A stretch of 35,209 nucleotides of DNA from Candidatus Agathobaculum merdipullorum (GTDB lineage: Bacteria > Bacillota > Clostridia > Oscillospirales > Butyricicoccaceae): contig DXDZ01000082.1 in assembly GCA_019115185.1 (NCBI GenBank), positions 1 to 35,209 of the forward strand. The letters run 5' to 3'. Of the stretch, positions 16,472 through 24,622 are shown in pieces. A model generated the notes under the pieces. The model did not search any database, had not been told where the DNA came from, and saw only the letters and a program-made list of their open reading frames with translations. Position 1 is the first letter of the stretch, and the number at the start of each line of letters is the position of its first letter. Made by a program: the position numbers and the translations under genes.

Positions 16472-16819
16472 ATGCTGGGAAGCGATGTGATGCGCGGCTA
16501 CAACGACATGCTGATCCTGTGCCTGCTGTGCGAAGGCGACTCCTACGGCTACGCAATCTCCCGCGAAATTGAGCGGCGCAGCGGCGGCGAATACCCGATC
16601 AAGGAAACCACGCTGTATTCCGCGTTCGGGCGGCTGGAAAAGCAGGGCTACATTGTGCCCTATCAAGGCAGCGAAACGCAGGGCAGGCCGCGCACCTATT
16701 ACACTATCACAGATGAAGGCCGCCGTGCTTATGCCGCCAAATGTGCGGAATGGCGCGTACTTCAAACTGTGATCGACCGTTTTACAAAGGAGGATACGGG
16801 AAATGGAAACGATTCGTAA
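16472..16819 (+). CDS. PadR-family transcriptional regulator
   Basis: A 115-residue winged-helix repressor of the short PadR type. Typical stretches are an N-terminal helix with LILCLLCEGDSYGYAISREI, then KETTLYSAFGRLEKQGYI (recognition helix) and GRPRTYYTITDEGRRAY (wing). A strong AAAGGAGG site precedes the ATG. The gene overlaps the next one by 17 bp, the usual PadR/membrane-partner pairing. PadR proteins of this kind often repress their own operon and respond to envelope-active compounds or small ligands; the ligand here is unknown. Confidence 0.93.
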   Translation: MLGSDVMRGYNDMLILCLLCEGDSYGYAISREIERRSGGEYPIKETTLYSAFGRLEKQGYIVPYQGSETQGRPRTYYTITDEGRRAYAAKCAEWRVLQTVIDRFTKEDTGNGNDS

Positions 16820-17516
16820 CTATATAGAAGCATTGTTCGCCACACTGCCGCAGAACGCGGATACGCAGCGCATCAAAGCCGATATGCTGTCGAATTTGGA
16901 AGAAAAGTATCACGCCCTGTTGGAAGAGGGCAAAAACGAAGCCGAGGCGACCGGCATTGTCATTGCATCCATAGGCTCAGCAGACGAGCTGCGCGCGACA
17001 TTCGGCTTTGCCGATGAACCAGCGCCCGCAGAGCCGAGCGCTGTACCGCACGCGGAAAGCGCACAGCCCGACCCTGCCGTTGTACAGGAGTATGGCCGCT
17101 ACCAAACGCGCAAGCACATTATGATTGCAATCGCGGTCGCGCTGTTCATCCTGTCGCCATTCACCCGCTCTTTTTTTAATGATGCGCTGCCCCGCGAAAC
17201 ACCCGGCACCTTTGTGATGTTCGCCATGATCGCGGCAGGCGTGGCTTTGTGCATTCTGTCCGGCCGCAAAGATGACTACTACCGCGAACTGTACGGTCTT
17301 GGCCGCGATGACGATGCGGATGCCGAAGCCGATGACGACCGGAAACATCCGGTCAGTACACTGTTCGCCTCGGTTGCATTTCCGGTTGCGGCGGCCGTAT
17401 ATGTGTGCATCGGCGTGTTCTTCGGTCTGTGGCATCCGGGCTGGGTGATCTTCCTGTTCTGTTCCGCGGTCACCGCCGCAATCGCAGCCTATGAAGAATA
17501 CCGCCGCCGCAATTGA
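16803..17516 (+). CDS. PadR-associated membrane protein with N-terminal HAAS/permease-prefix domain
   Basis: A 237-residue protein. Residues 1-70 (METIRNYIEALFATLP, then IKADMLSNLEEKYHALLEEG) match the helical HAAS/DUF1700-like domain commonly encoded beside PadR regulators. A Pro/Ala-rich linker follows. Then come two hydrophobic segments (about 100-117 and 137-152), an acidic loop (DDDADAEADDD) and two more hydrophobic segments (about 190-230), so it is a four-helix membrane protein. It overlaps padR by 17 bp and is probably its regulatory partner or target. Precise function unknown. Confidence 0.8.
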   Translation: METIRNYIEALFATLPQNADTQRIKADMLSNLEEKYHALLEEGKNEAEATGIVIASIGSADELRATFGFADEPAPAEPSAVPHAESAQPDPAVVQEYGRYQTRKHIMIAIAVALFILSPFTRSFFNDALPRETPGTFVMFAMIAAGVALCILSGRKDDYYRELYGLGRDDDADAEADDDRKHPVSTLFASVAFPVAAAVYVCIGVFFGLWHPGWVIFLFCSAVTAAIAAYEEYRRRN

Positions 17517-17529
17517 ACACGGAAAAGAA

Positions 17530-17558
17530 TTGACATTGTTCCCCGTTTGCCGTACAAT
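17530..17558 (+). promoter_or_regulatory. Strong promoter of the DUF554 gene
   Basis: Consensus TTGACA, a 17-base spacer and TACAAT, about 40 bases before the ATG at 17600. Confidence 0.82.
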
Positions 17559-17599
17559 GAATTTTAGTACACTAAAGCAAAAGAGGGGTAATACACGAA

Positions 17600-18346
17600 A
17601 TGATCGGACTGGGCACCATTGTCAACTGCGCCACCATCGCTGCGGGAACCACGCTCGGCGTTTTCCTCAAGGGCGGACTGCCGCGGCGTTTTGAAACCAC
17701 CATCATGCAGGCGCTCGGCCTGTGCACATTCTTCATCGGCATCGGCGGCGCGGCGAGCGGTCTGCTGACCATCGAGGACGGCGCGCTTTCCACGCAACAC
17801 ACCATGCTGCTGGTGCTTAGTCTGGTGCTGGGAGCAGTAGTTGGTGAAGCGCTGGATATCGAAACACGGCTCAATGACTTTGGTTCATGGTGTCAAACCC
17901 GTTTTTCCGGCAGCAGCGAGGACGGAAAGTTCGTGCAGGGCTTTGTGGCCGCCTCTCTTCTGTTCTGCGTGGGCGCAATGGCGATTGTCGGCGCGCTGGA
18001 GGACGGGCTCAACGGTGATCCGTCCATCTTGATCGCCAAAGCTGTGCTCGACGGCGTATCCTCGGTGATCTTTGCCGCCTCGCTCGGCAAAGGCGTTTAT
18101 CTATCTATCCTGCCGCTGCTTATCTATCAGGGCGGCATCACGCTTCTGGCGCGCTTCATCCGTCCGTGGCTGACTGATGCACTCATCAGTCAGGTGTCCT
18201 GCATCGGCTCGGTACTCATTTTCGCCATCGGCTTTAACCTGATGTTCGACAAAAAGGTCAAGGTCGGCAACCTACTGCCTGCAGTGATTTTCCCGATCCT
18301 TTTCTTTTTCCTTGCGCGATTTATTCCCGCGCTCGGCACTTTATAA
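17600..18346 (+). CDS. DUF554 family integral membrane protein (YdfK-like)
   Basis: A 248-residue protein with about seven hydrophobic segments. It begins GLGTIVNCATIAAGTTLGVFLKGGLP, which is the DUF554 signature. GLCTFFIGIGGAASG and the later GDPSILIAKAVLDGVSSVIFAASLGKGV are also family-typical. It is predicted to be a transporter or channel-like membrane protein, but its biochemical role is not established. Single-gene unit with its own consensus promoter and a bidirectional terminator behind it. Confidence 0.9.
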   Translation: MIGLGTIVNCATIAAGTTLGVFLKGGLPRRFETTIMQALGLCTFFIGIGGAASGLLTIEDGALSTQHTMLLVLSLVLGAVVGEALDIETRLNDFGSWCQTRFSGSSEDGKFVQGFVAASLLFCVGAMAIVGALEDGLNGDPSILIAKAVLDGVSSVIFAASLGKGVYLSILPLLIYQGGITLLARFIRPWLTDALISQVSCIGSVLIFAIGFNLMFDKKVKVGNLLPAVIFPILFFFLARFIPALGTL

Positions 18347-18373
18347 ACGCTTTTTATTGGGATTTTCCGCACC

Positions 18374-18411
18374 AAAAAGGGAGGCGCTTCTCACAGAAGC
18401 TGCCTCCCTTT
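18374..18411. terminator. Bidirectional terminator between the DUF554 gene and the chemoreceptor gene
   Basis: AAAGGGAGGC-CTTCT pairs with AGAAG-GCCTCCCTTT with one internal mismatch, with A- and T-runs on the two sides. It serves the convergent genes. Confidence 0.85.
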
Positions 18412-18432
18412 GCTTTATGCACTGTACCTGGC

Positions 18433-19800
18433 TCAGGTATGCGCTTGTTTTTCATTGCCCGCATCGTTATTGAACTTGAATACGGACAGCAACTGCTTGA
18501 GCATACTGGCCTGCCCGAAAAGCTGCTCGCTGGCCGCCGCGGACTGCTGCGCCGTCGCAGAAGTAGTCTGCACCACATTGGCAACCTGATCCACGCCGGT
18601 CGTCACCTGCGACAGCGTGGCCGCCTGCTCCTGCGTAGCCTGTGTGATTTCGTCAATCCGGTGCACCGCCTGCGCCACATCTGCCACCACATGCTCCATG
18701 TTCTGTGCGGTCATATGCGCAATGTTCGTGCCGTTCTCCACCGTCTGGATCGATTCCTGAATGAGTTCTGTCGTGCTCTGCGCCGCCTCCGAGGACTTAT
18801 GCGCCAAATTGCGCACCTCATCGGCCACCACAGCAAAGCCTTTGCCGGCCACACCGGCCCGCGCCGCTTCTACCGCGGCATTGAGTGCCAGAATGTTGGT
18901 CTGGAAAGCAATGTCCTCAATGGTCTTAATGATTTTACCGATCTTGTCGGAGGCGATATTGATACTGTCCATCGCCTGAATCATTTCCTTCATCTGCAGG
19001 TTGCTCTTTGCCACTTCATGGTTGGCGCTGTCCGCCTGCGCACGCGCTTTGGCCGCGCTTTCGGCATTTTTGTTGATGTGGCGGGCGATCTCGTCGATGG
19101 TGGCGGTCAACTGCTGCACGGCGCTTGCCTGCTGGGTAGCGCCATCGCTGAGCGCTTGCGCGCCGCTGGCTACCTGCTCGCCGCCGGTCGCCACATCATC
19201 CGCCACCGTGTTGATCTTCCACAGCGTCGCATTGAGATCGTGTATGGTCTTATAAGCATATCCGGCCAGCTTGCTGTAACTGCCGGTATAGATGTTGTCA
19301 TTATCACTGTGCCTGGTGAAATCGCCCTCGGCAATGGCCGCCAGACCCCGATCCAGATCGTCAATGATGAAGGACAGCTTCTGAATGGTCAGTCGGATGC
19401 TGTCTGCCAAACGCCCTAACTCGTCTTTCGACTGATACTGGACTACCGCTCGATCAAACTCGCCCTCCGCCACATTCTGCATGGCGATGTCGATCTCTTT
19501 CAAGGGCGATACAATGGCTTTGGTCAGCATTCGGCTGGCAATGATGGCAATCAGAATAGCCAGCACCAACACCACCGATAACAACACCTCGGCGGTTGAC
19601 TTGACCCGAACCGCGCTCTGCTGCGCGTCATTTACCGCAGTATCCACCTGCTCCATCAGTTGCGTGACCAGCGCATCCATCTCATCAAACGCAGGCGCGT
19701 AGTGATCCCGATAAACGACATAGGCGCTGTCCTGATCCTCTTGTGCAAAGCTGGCAGCCAACGACAGGATTTCGTTCTGATATTGGGTAGTCGTATCCAT
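18433..19800 (-). CDS. Methyl-accepting chemotaxis protein, N-terminally truncated
   Basis: A 455-residue chemoreceptor. The signalling hairpin tip is intact ([22 protein letters not shown], then [20 protein letters not shown]). HAMP-like segments follow the single membrane helix (about 71-91). Residues 1-65 ([25 protein letters not shown]) look like only the last helix of a four-helix-bundle sensor domain. The first membrane helix and most of the ligand-binding domain expected upstream are missing. In frame before this ATG there are ten more sensor-like codons, then TGA. The RBS is weak (AAGGG, 4 bases away). It may be a truncated but expressed receptor or a pseudogene. No C-terminal CheR-binding pentapeptide is seen. 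No other che gene lies nearby. Confidence 0.85.
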   Translation of the reverse strand: MDTTTQYQNEILSLAASFAQEDQDSAYVVYRDHYAPAFDEMDALVTQLMEQVDTAVNDAQQSAVRVKSTAEVLLSVVLVLAILIAIIASRMLTKAIVSPLKEIDIAMQNVAEGEFDRAVVQYQSKDELGRLADSIRLTIQKLSFIIDDLDRGLAAIAEGDFTRHSDNDNIYTGSYSKLAGYAYKTIHDLNATLWKINTVADDVATGGEQVASGAQALSDGATQQASAVQQLTATIDEIARHINKNAESAAKARAQADSANHEVAKSNLQMKEMIQAMDSINIASDKIGKIIKTIEDIAFQTNILALNAAVEAARAGVAGKGFAVVADEVRNLAHKSSEAAQSTTELIQESIQTVENGTNIAHMTAQNMEHVVADVAQAVHRIDEITQATQEQAATLSQVTTGVDQVANVVQTTSATAQQSAAASEQLFGQASMLKQLLSVFKFNNDAGNEKQAHT

Positions 19801-19965
19801 GCAACCCTTGATTTCACTGATTGCACAATTTCATGTTTTCCCGTTCTTATGTTGAGGCATTTTTACGTGTGAAACTTTCCATTTTGCAAATATTTTATCA
19901 ACCATGTAAATCGAACTTTACGTCCCAATTGTCCCATTTCAACAAAAGCAACACCTTACCCCCGC

Positions 19966-19993
19966 TTGTCAACGCAAATTCAAGTGATATAAT
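19966..19993 (+). promoter_or_regulatory. Promoter of the XRE-CheR-like gene
   Basis: TTGTCA, a 16-base spacer and a perfect TATAAT. Transcription would start near 20000, which favours the ATG at 20017 over the GTG at 20005 as the start codon. Confidence 0.75.
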
Positions 19994-20016
19994 AAACTTA
20001 TGAGGTGACATTGACC

Positions 20017-21723
20017 ATGAAAGTTGCAAACTATATCCAGCTTGCCAGAACTCAGCTGCATTTGACGCAGGAATATCTGGCGGAAAACATCGGCGTCAGC
20101 CGACAGGCTATCTCCCGCTGGGAAAACGGACAGGCCCAGCCTTCCGCCCGCAATATGGTCAAAATTGCCGCCTTGCTGAATGTCTCAGTGGACCAGCTCA
20201 CCGGCGCTGCACCGCTGGAACCTCCGGTTCCAGCTCCTGCCAATGCCAGTACGCTGACCGACGATCTGATGGAAAGCTGGACCGATCTGTTCCAACGCAC
20301 CATGGGCGTGGATCTGTCCCGCTACGCGCCGGAGCATATCCGCCAAACCGTACAGAATTATATGCAGCAGCATGATTTGCGCTCGGTTTCCTCCTTTGTC
20401 CGATTGATGTCCGCATCCAAAGAACGACGAATGGAGTTTCTGCATGCGATCCAGCCGCCTGCACCCACTTTTTTTGACGATCCCGCATTTTACCGTTACA
20501 TCCAGAAGGAGCTTTTGCCCCGCATTCACACGCCCGGCACCCCCATCCGCGTATGGGCGCTCAGCGCCGCCGATGGGCAGGAGGCTTTTTCGCTGGCCAT
20601 GGCGATTGCCGAATTTCAGGAGCAGAGCAACTGTTCCGACAGCGTGCGCATTTTCGCAACCGATGCTGCCTATCTAGAGGCACACAAAGAGGGAACAGAC
20701 GGCTTTTTCACCCCGCGTCAGGTTGCGTCCATTCCGCAAGCCCTGCTGGAAAAATATTTGATTCCGGTGGAGGGCGGCTTTCAGATCTGCGCAGATATAC
20801 GCAAAATGGTGGTCTTTTCCCCATACGATCCGCTGATTGACCCGCCTTTCTCCACGATCGAACTGGTATGCTGCCGCAGATTGGTCTCCATTTTGTGTCC
20901 CAGCTGTCAAGCCCGACTGATCCAGACACTCTATCACAGTCTCATTCCCTCCGGCTGCCTGCTTTTGCCCAGTTCCCACCCGCTCACCGATGGGCATATG
21001 CATTTCTCCGCCAACCGTGACTGTCCGGGTATCTGGCATAAGCTGGACGACGAGGACGATATCTGTTGGGAATACGGCTCCTGCCTGGTGTCCTCCCACC
21101 AATCCGATGGTTATCCGCTCGGCGTGCCGATTCATCGCATCCTACAGCAATTTTTCGTTATGCACTATCCGAATGCGCTTCTAATCGATGAAAATTTCCG
21201 CATCGTGTTCGTCGGAGAAGATATCTTCCATCGGTTCCATCTGGACCAGCAGGGATATTCCGGCCGTCTGGCCGATCACGTCAGCGGCGATCTGATGCAG
21301 CGCATCCAGCTTTCCGCCCACCGTCTTCAGGTGGCCGCAGACCCCAAACGTGTCAACCAAACGCTCATCCGCCTGAACGAAACCAACCGCACCATGTATA
21401 TGCGCATGGCCGGAGCTTTAGTCGAAAAACGCTGGTACTATCTTGTGGCATTTTATGACTACCGCCCGCAGAACAGCGCACGCGATGCAGACAAGCGCTC
21501 ACTGGAACAGCAATTGATGGACACGGAAAGCAACCTGAAAAACAAGTTGCAGGAACTCGTCCGGGCGCAAGATCAGATCGAGGTTTTAAACGAGAAAATC
21601 AATAGCCTCAATCACGCGCTATCCAACCGTTCGTGGGAGGTACGCAGCCTTCAGCATGAAGTGGACTTGCTCAATCAGGAGCTTTCCCGTCTGCACGATC
21701 AAAACAAAGGTCTTATTTCATAA
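20017..21723 (+). CDS. XRE DNA-binding / CheR-like methyltransferase / PAS-like / coiled-coil fusion protein
   Basis: A 568-residue protein started at the ATG at 20017, 8 bases after GAGGTGA. Residues 5-62 are a clear XRE helix-turn-helix (LTQEYLAENIGVSRQAISRWENGQ). After a Pro/Ala linker, residues 88-150 resemble the CheR N-terminal helical domain (FQRTMGVDLSRY). Residues 150-320 resemble the CheR catalytic domain (TFFDDPAFYRYI, IRVWALSAADGQEAFSLAMA, RIFATDAAYLEA, CCRRLVSIL). Key positions are altered: FFRD became FFDD, CRN became CRR and the STGEEPYS loop is changed, so SAM binding or catalysis may be lost. Residues 370-480 look PAS-like (NALLIDENFRIVFVGEDIF). Residues 493-562 form a coiled coil. 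It is divergent from the truncated chemoreceptor. Role inferred: a regulator with a repurposed CheR module. Confidence 0.75.
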   Translation: MKVANYIQLARTQLHLTQEYLAENIGVSRQAISRWENGQAQPSARNMVKIAALLNVSVDQLTGAAPLEPPVPAPANASTLTDDLMESWTDLFQRTMGVDLSRYAPEHIRQTVQNYMQQHDLRSVSSFVRLMSASKERRMEFLHAIQPPAPTFFDDPAFYRYIQKELLPRIHTPGTPIRVWALSAADGQEAFSLAMAIAEFQEQSNCSDSVRIFATDAAYLEAHKEGTDGFFTPRQVASIPQALLEKYLIPVEGGFQICADIRKMVVFSPYDPLIDPPFSTIELVCCRRLVSILCPSCQARLIQTLYHSLIPSGCLLLPSSHPLTDGHMHFSANRDCPGIWHKLDDEDDICWEYGSCLVSSHQSDGYPLGVPIHRILQQFFVMHYPNALLIDENFRIVFVGEDIFHRFHLDQQGYSGRLADHVSGDLMQRIQLSAHRLQVAADPKRVNQTLIRLNETNRTMYMRMAGALVEKRWYYLVAFYDYRPQNSARDADKRSLEQQLMDTESNLKNKLQELVRAQDQIEVLNEKINSLNHALSNRSWEVRSLQHEVDLLNQELSRLHDQNKGLIS

Positions 21724-21757
21724 AAAAGCGTGCTGCACAATCGTGCAGCACGCTTTT
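21724..21757. terminator. Bidirectional terminator between convergent genes
   Basis: Perfect stem AAAAGCGTGCTGCAC/GTGCAGCACGCTTTT with loop AATC. Confidence 0.92.
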
Positions 21758-21767
21758 CTTATAGTTG

Positions 21768-22856
21768 TTACAGCGTCATGTCTCCGTCCTTGACCCAGCC
21801 GATGCGGCGCAGCGCCAGATTGATGAGCGGGCACAGCACAGCAGGCAGCACGAACGAAATCAGCAGCAGACCAATCCAGTCCTGCGCCGTGACGGCCGTC
21901 TTGATGCCTGCGGCCACATCATCCAGCCAACCGGTATACACACCGATCTGGCCCACCAGACCGCAGGTGCCCATGCCGGAGGAAACCGGAGGACCGTTCA
22001 TCTCCAGCCGGAACAGGCAGGTCGCAATCGGGCCGGTGATTGCCGAGGTCAAGATGGGCGCAATCCAAATGCGCGGATTTTTGACGATGTTGCCCATTTG
22101 CAGCATGGAGGTACCGATTCCCTGCGATACCAGACCACCCCAGCGGTTTTCCGGGAAGGACATAACCGCAAAGCCGACCATCTGCGCACAGCAACCCGCG
22201 ACCGCCGCGCCGCCGGCCAGTCCAGTCAGGCCAAGCGCCGCACAAATTGCGGCGGAGGAAATCGGCAGCGTAAGCGCAATGCCCACCAGCACGGATACCA
22301 AAATGCCCATCAGGAACGGCTGCAAGTTGGTCGCCCACATAATCAGCGCGCCCACCTGCATCGCGGCAGCGCCCAACGCAGGCGCCCACCAGGCCGAAAG
22401 CCCCACACCCACGCCGATGGTCACCAAGGGCGTGGCCAGAATATCAATGCGGGTTTCGCCTGCGACTGCCTTGCCAAGCTCGGCTGCGATGATTGCCACG
22501 AACAGCACCGCAAGTGGGCCGCCCGCACCGCCCAGCGCGTTGGATGCAAAGCCTACGCTGATGAGCGAAAACAGCACCAGCGGTGGACAGTGCAGCGCAT
22601 AGCCGATCGCAACCGCCATTGCCGGGCCGCTCATGGCCGATGCCAGCGAGCCGACCGTATAGGCCGTGTCGTTTACCGTGGCCACCGTCATCGTCAGAAA
22701 CGGAATGCCCAGCTGCTTGCCTACTGTGTCGATGATCGTGCCGATCAGCAGCGAGCAGAACAGGCCCTGCGCCATTGCGCCGAGCGCGTCAATGCCGTAT
22801 CGCTTGACCGAAATCACGATATCCTTGCGTTTGAGAAATTCTTTTATCTTGTCCAT
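21768..22856 (-). CDS. PTS EIIC-like membrane transporter (PTS_EIIC_2 family)
   Basis: A 362-residue multi-pass membrane protein. I start it at the ATG at 22856, with AAGGGG four bases upstream; the longer ORF start lacks a site. About nine hydrophobic segments are present. N-terminal YGIDALGAMAQGLFCSLLIGTIIDTVG, MSGPAMAVAIGYAL, SAAICAALGLTGLAGGAAVAGC and NGPPVSSGMGTCGLVGQIGVY match the stand-alone PTS_EIIC_2 family. No EIIA or EIIB gene is nearby, so it may work as a sugar or small-molecule transporter without phosphotransfer; the substrate is unknown. It has its own promoter and ends at a terminator. Confidence 0.85.
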   Translation of the reverse strand: MDKIKEFLKRKDIVISVKRYGIDALGAMAQGLFCSLLIGTIIDTVGKQLGIPFLTMTVATVNDTAYTVGSLASAMSGPAMAVAIGYALHCPPLVLFSLISVGFASNALGGAGGPLAVLFVAIIAAELGKAVAGETRIDILATPLVTIGVGVGLSAWWAPALGAAAMQVGALIMWATNLQPFLMGILVSVLVGIALTLPISSAAICAALGLTGLAGGAAVAGCCAQMVGFAVMSFPENRWGGLVSQGIGTSMLQMGNIVKNPRIWIAPILTSAITGPIATCLFRLEMNGPPVSSGMGTCGLVGQIGVYTGWLDDVAAGIKTAVTAQDWIGLLLISFVLPAVLCPLINLALRRIGWVKDGDMTL

Positions 22857-22884
22857 GTTACCCCTTCTTTGCCGCGTTTCCAAT

Positions 22885-22924
22885 CTGTCAAGTGTTGTGT
22901 CAAGACAGTTCACGACACATTATA
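22885..22924 (-). promoter_or_regulatory. Promoter and possible operator of the EIIC-like gene
   Basis: On the minus strand an extended -10 element TGCTATAAT (TATAAT at 22924-22919) without a good -35. Just downstream, within the leader, lie two TGTCAAG direct repeats 12 bp apart (plus strand 22886 and 22898) inside a CTGTC...GACAG inverted repeat. Placement after the start site suggests a repressor site; the regulator is unknown. Confidence 0.5.
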
Positions 22925-23021
22925 GCACAGTCCTTGTTGCTTGCACAGCTTTTTTTACCTTTTGTCTCAGTTTTTGTCACTTTGAACAGTCGCAACCACC
23001 TACAAACCCCAAAAAGCATGC

Positions 23022-23056
23022 AAAAAGCGCGCAAACCATAAGGTTTGCGCGCTTTT
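23022..23056 (-). terminator. Terminator between the EIIC-like and MATE genes
   Basis: Perfect stem AAAAGCGCGCAAACC/GGTTTGCGCGCTTTT with loop ATAA. It lies upstream of the MATE stop codon side, so on the minus strand it isolates the EIIC-like gene from the MATE gene end; symmetric A/T runs allow either direction. Confidence 0.85.
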
Positions 23057-23070
23057 ACTTCAAACGGAGG

Positions 23071-24432
23071 TCAGGCGTTTTGTATTCCAGCCTTCGGGAA
23101 TACCCGCCGCCGTACCACGAAATAGCACACCAGATGCGCACAGATGGTCAGCGCCCACGAAATCGGATAGGATACATACAAGCTGAACAACGTGTGCTGC
23201 CACCGGAAGATCGTAAAAATCCAGATGATACGGAACACGCACGCGCCCGCAAGCGACACCAGCATCGGCAGGATGGAATATCCAAGACCGCGCACGCTGC
23301 CCGCGACAACGTCCATCATGCCGCACAGGAAATAGGTCACGCTTACCACGCCCAGACGCATCATACCATAGGAAATGACCTCTGGATCGGTCGAATAAAT
23401 GCCCAGCAGGCTTTGCCCCAGCAGATGCGCACCGTTGCCCAGCACCACACCAATCAAAATCACCATCACCAGACAGCGCACCAGCACCTGATCGATGCGG
23501 TGATACTGCTTTGCGCCGAGATTTTGGCTGGTGAAGCTGAGCGAAGTCTGGTACAGCGCATTCATCGAAGTGTAAACAAAGCCCTCAATGTTGCTTGCCG
23601 CGGTGTTGCCCGCAACCACAATGGCGCCGAACGAGTTGATCGACGACTGAATCAGCACATTCGAGATATTGAAAATCACGCTTTGCAGACCGGCAGGCAG
23701 GCCGACCTGCATAATGCGGGCAAATTTATCCCGATGGAAGTGCAGCCGCTTGAGATTGACGTTGCACATGCCGTCCACGCGCATCAGGCATAGCACGATC
23801 AGCACCGCAGAAATCACCTGCGCAATCACGGTTGCCGTTGCAACGCCCGCCACGCCCATATGCAGCACAATGACGAAAAACAGGTTGCACACCACGTTTG
23901 CCACTCCGCTCAGCAGCAGAAAATACAGCGGCCGACGGGTATCACCCACCGCGCGCAGAATCGCCGCGCCGAAGTTATACAGCATGGTTGCAGGCATACC
24001 GATAAAGTAGATACGCATGTACAGCACCGCCTGATCGAGCACCTCGGGCGGCGTCGCCATCCACTCCAACATGGGGCGAGCCAGACAAATGCCCAGCACG
24101 ACCAGAATCACGCCGCCCGCCACCGCGGTAATTAACGCGGTCTGCACGGTTTCCTGCGCGTCATCATAGTCGTTTGCGCCGCAAAAGCGCGCCACCAGCA
24201 CATTTGCACCGACCGAGATACCGATAAAAAAGTTGACCAGCAGGCTGATGAGCGAGCTGGTGGAACCGACCGCAGCCATTGCATGGCTGCCCGCAAACCG
24301 GCCGACAACCACGATATCCGCCGCGTTGAACAGCAGCTGCAGCACGCCTGAACAGATCAGCGGCAACGCAAACAGCAGCAGCTGACTGAGCAGCGGCCCG
24401 CGCGTCATGTCGATTTCATAAGATTTCCTCAT
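23071..24432 (-). CDS. MATE-family multidrug/metabolite exporter
   Basis: A 12-helix membrane antiporter of the MATE family, 453 residues when started at the ATG at 24432 (MRKSYEIDMTRGPLL). The ATG at 24438 is an alternative. The ORF-track start at 24459 lies upstream of the expected transcription start. Family motifs include LPLICSGVLQLLFNAADIVVVGRFAG in the first helix, the duplicated-half motif at GLPAGLQSVIFNISNVLIQSSINSFG, and SFTSQNLGAKQYHRI. It likely exports cationic drugs or metabolites using a Na+ or H+ gradient. It is divergent from a two-component system. Confidence 0.92.
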   Translation of the reverse strand: MRKSYEIDMTRGPLLSQLLLFALPLICSGVLQLLFNAADIVVVGRFAGSHAMAAVGSTSSLISLLVNFFIGISVGANVLVARFCGANDYDDAQETVQTALITAVAGGVILVVLGICLARPMLEWMATPPEVLDQAVLYMRIYFIGMPATMLYNFGAAILRAVGDTRRPLYFLLLSGVANVVCNLFFVIVLHMGVAGVATATVIAQVISAVLIVLCLMRVDGMCNVNLKRLHFHRDKFARIMQVGLPAGLQSVIFNISNVLIQSSINSFGAIVVAGNTAASNIEGFVYTSMNALYQTSLSFTSQNLGAKQYHRIDQVLVRCLVMVILIGVVLGNGAHLLGQSLLGIYSTDPEVISYGMMRLGVVSVTYFLCGMMDVVAGSVRGLGYSILPMLVSLAGACVFRIIWIFTIFRWQHTLFSLYVSYPISWALTICAHLVCYFVVRRRVFPKAGIQNA

Positions 24433-24460
24433 TTCCATACATCCTTTCTTTCCTTGCATA

Positions 24461-24490
24461 ATCTTAATCCCTGCCGAGAGCCTGTGTCAA
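24461..24490 (-). promoter_or_regulatory. MATE gene promoter
   Basis: On the minus strand TTGACA, an 18-base spacer and TAAGAT. The start site would fall near 24454, downstream of the ORF-track ATG and upstream of the two internal ATGs. Confidence 0.65.
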
Positions 24491-24510
24491 TCCTTTTCCC
24501 TCCCTGGCTC

Positions 24511-24539
24511 TTGCCATTGGCATAAGATTATAGTAGTAT
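24511..24539 (+). promoter_or_regulatory. Candidate promoter of the two-component operon
   Basis: TTGCCA, a 17-base spacer and TAGTAT. A leader palindrome (24580-24600, CGGCGGAT/ATCCGTCG) lies between it and the first gene and could be a hairpin or an operator. Confidence 0.55.
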
Positions 24540-24622
24540 TAGAAAAAGCGCACAAGGCGCCTGTCAATAAAAGGTTTTTCCGGCGGATATATCCGTCGGG
24601 CGGTAGAAACGGAGAGAGAATC

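Noticed and set aside
18374-18411. The many perfect inverted repeats between genes as insertion-sequence ends or REP elements
   Set aside because: Each differs in sequence, sits at a gene end and has an A/T-run, so they are ordinary intrinsic terminators.
21765-22925. Long plus-strand ORFs opposite the EIIC-like gene
   Set aside because: Gln/Arg/His-rich antisense shadows of a clear membrane-protein gene; no RBS or motif.
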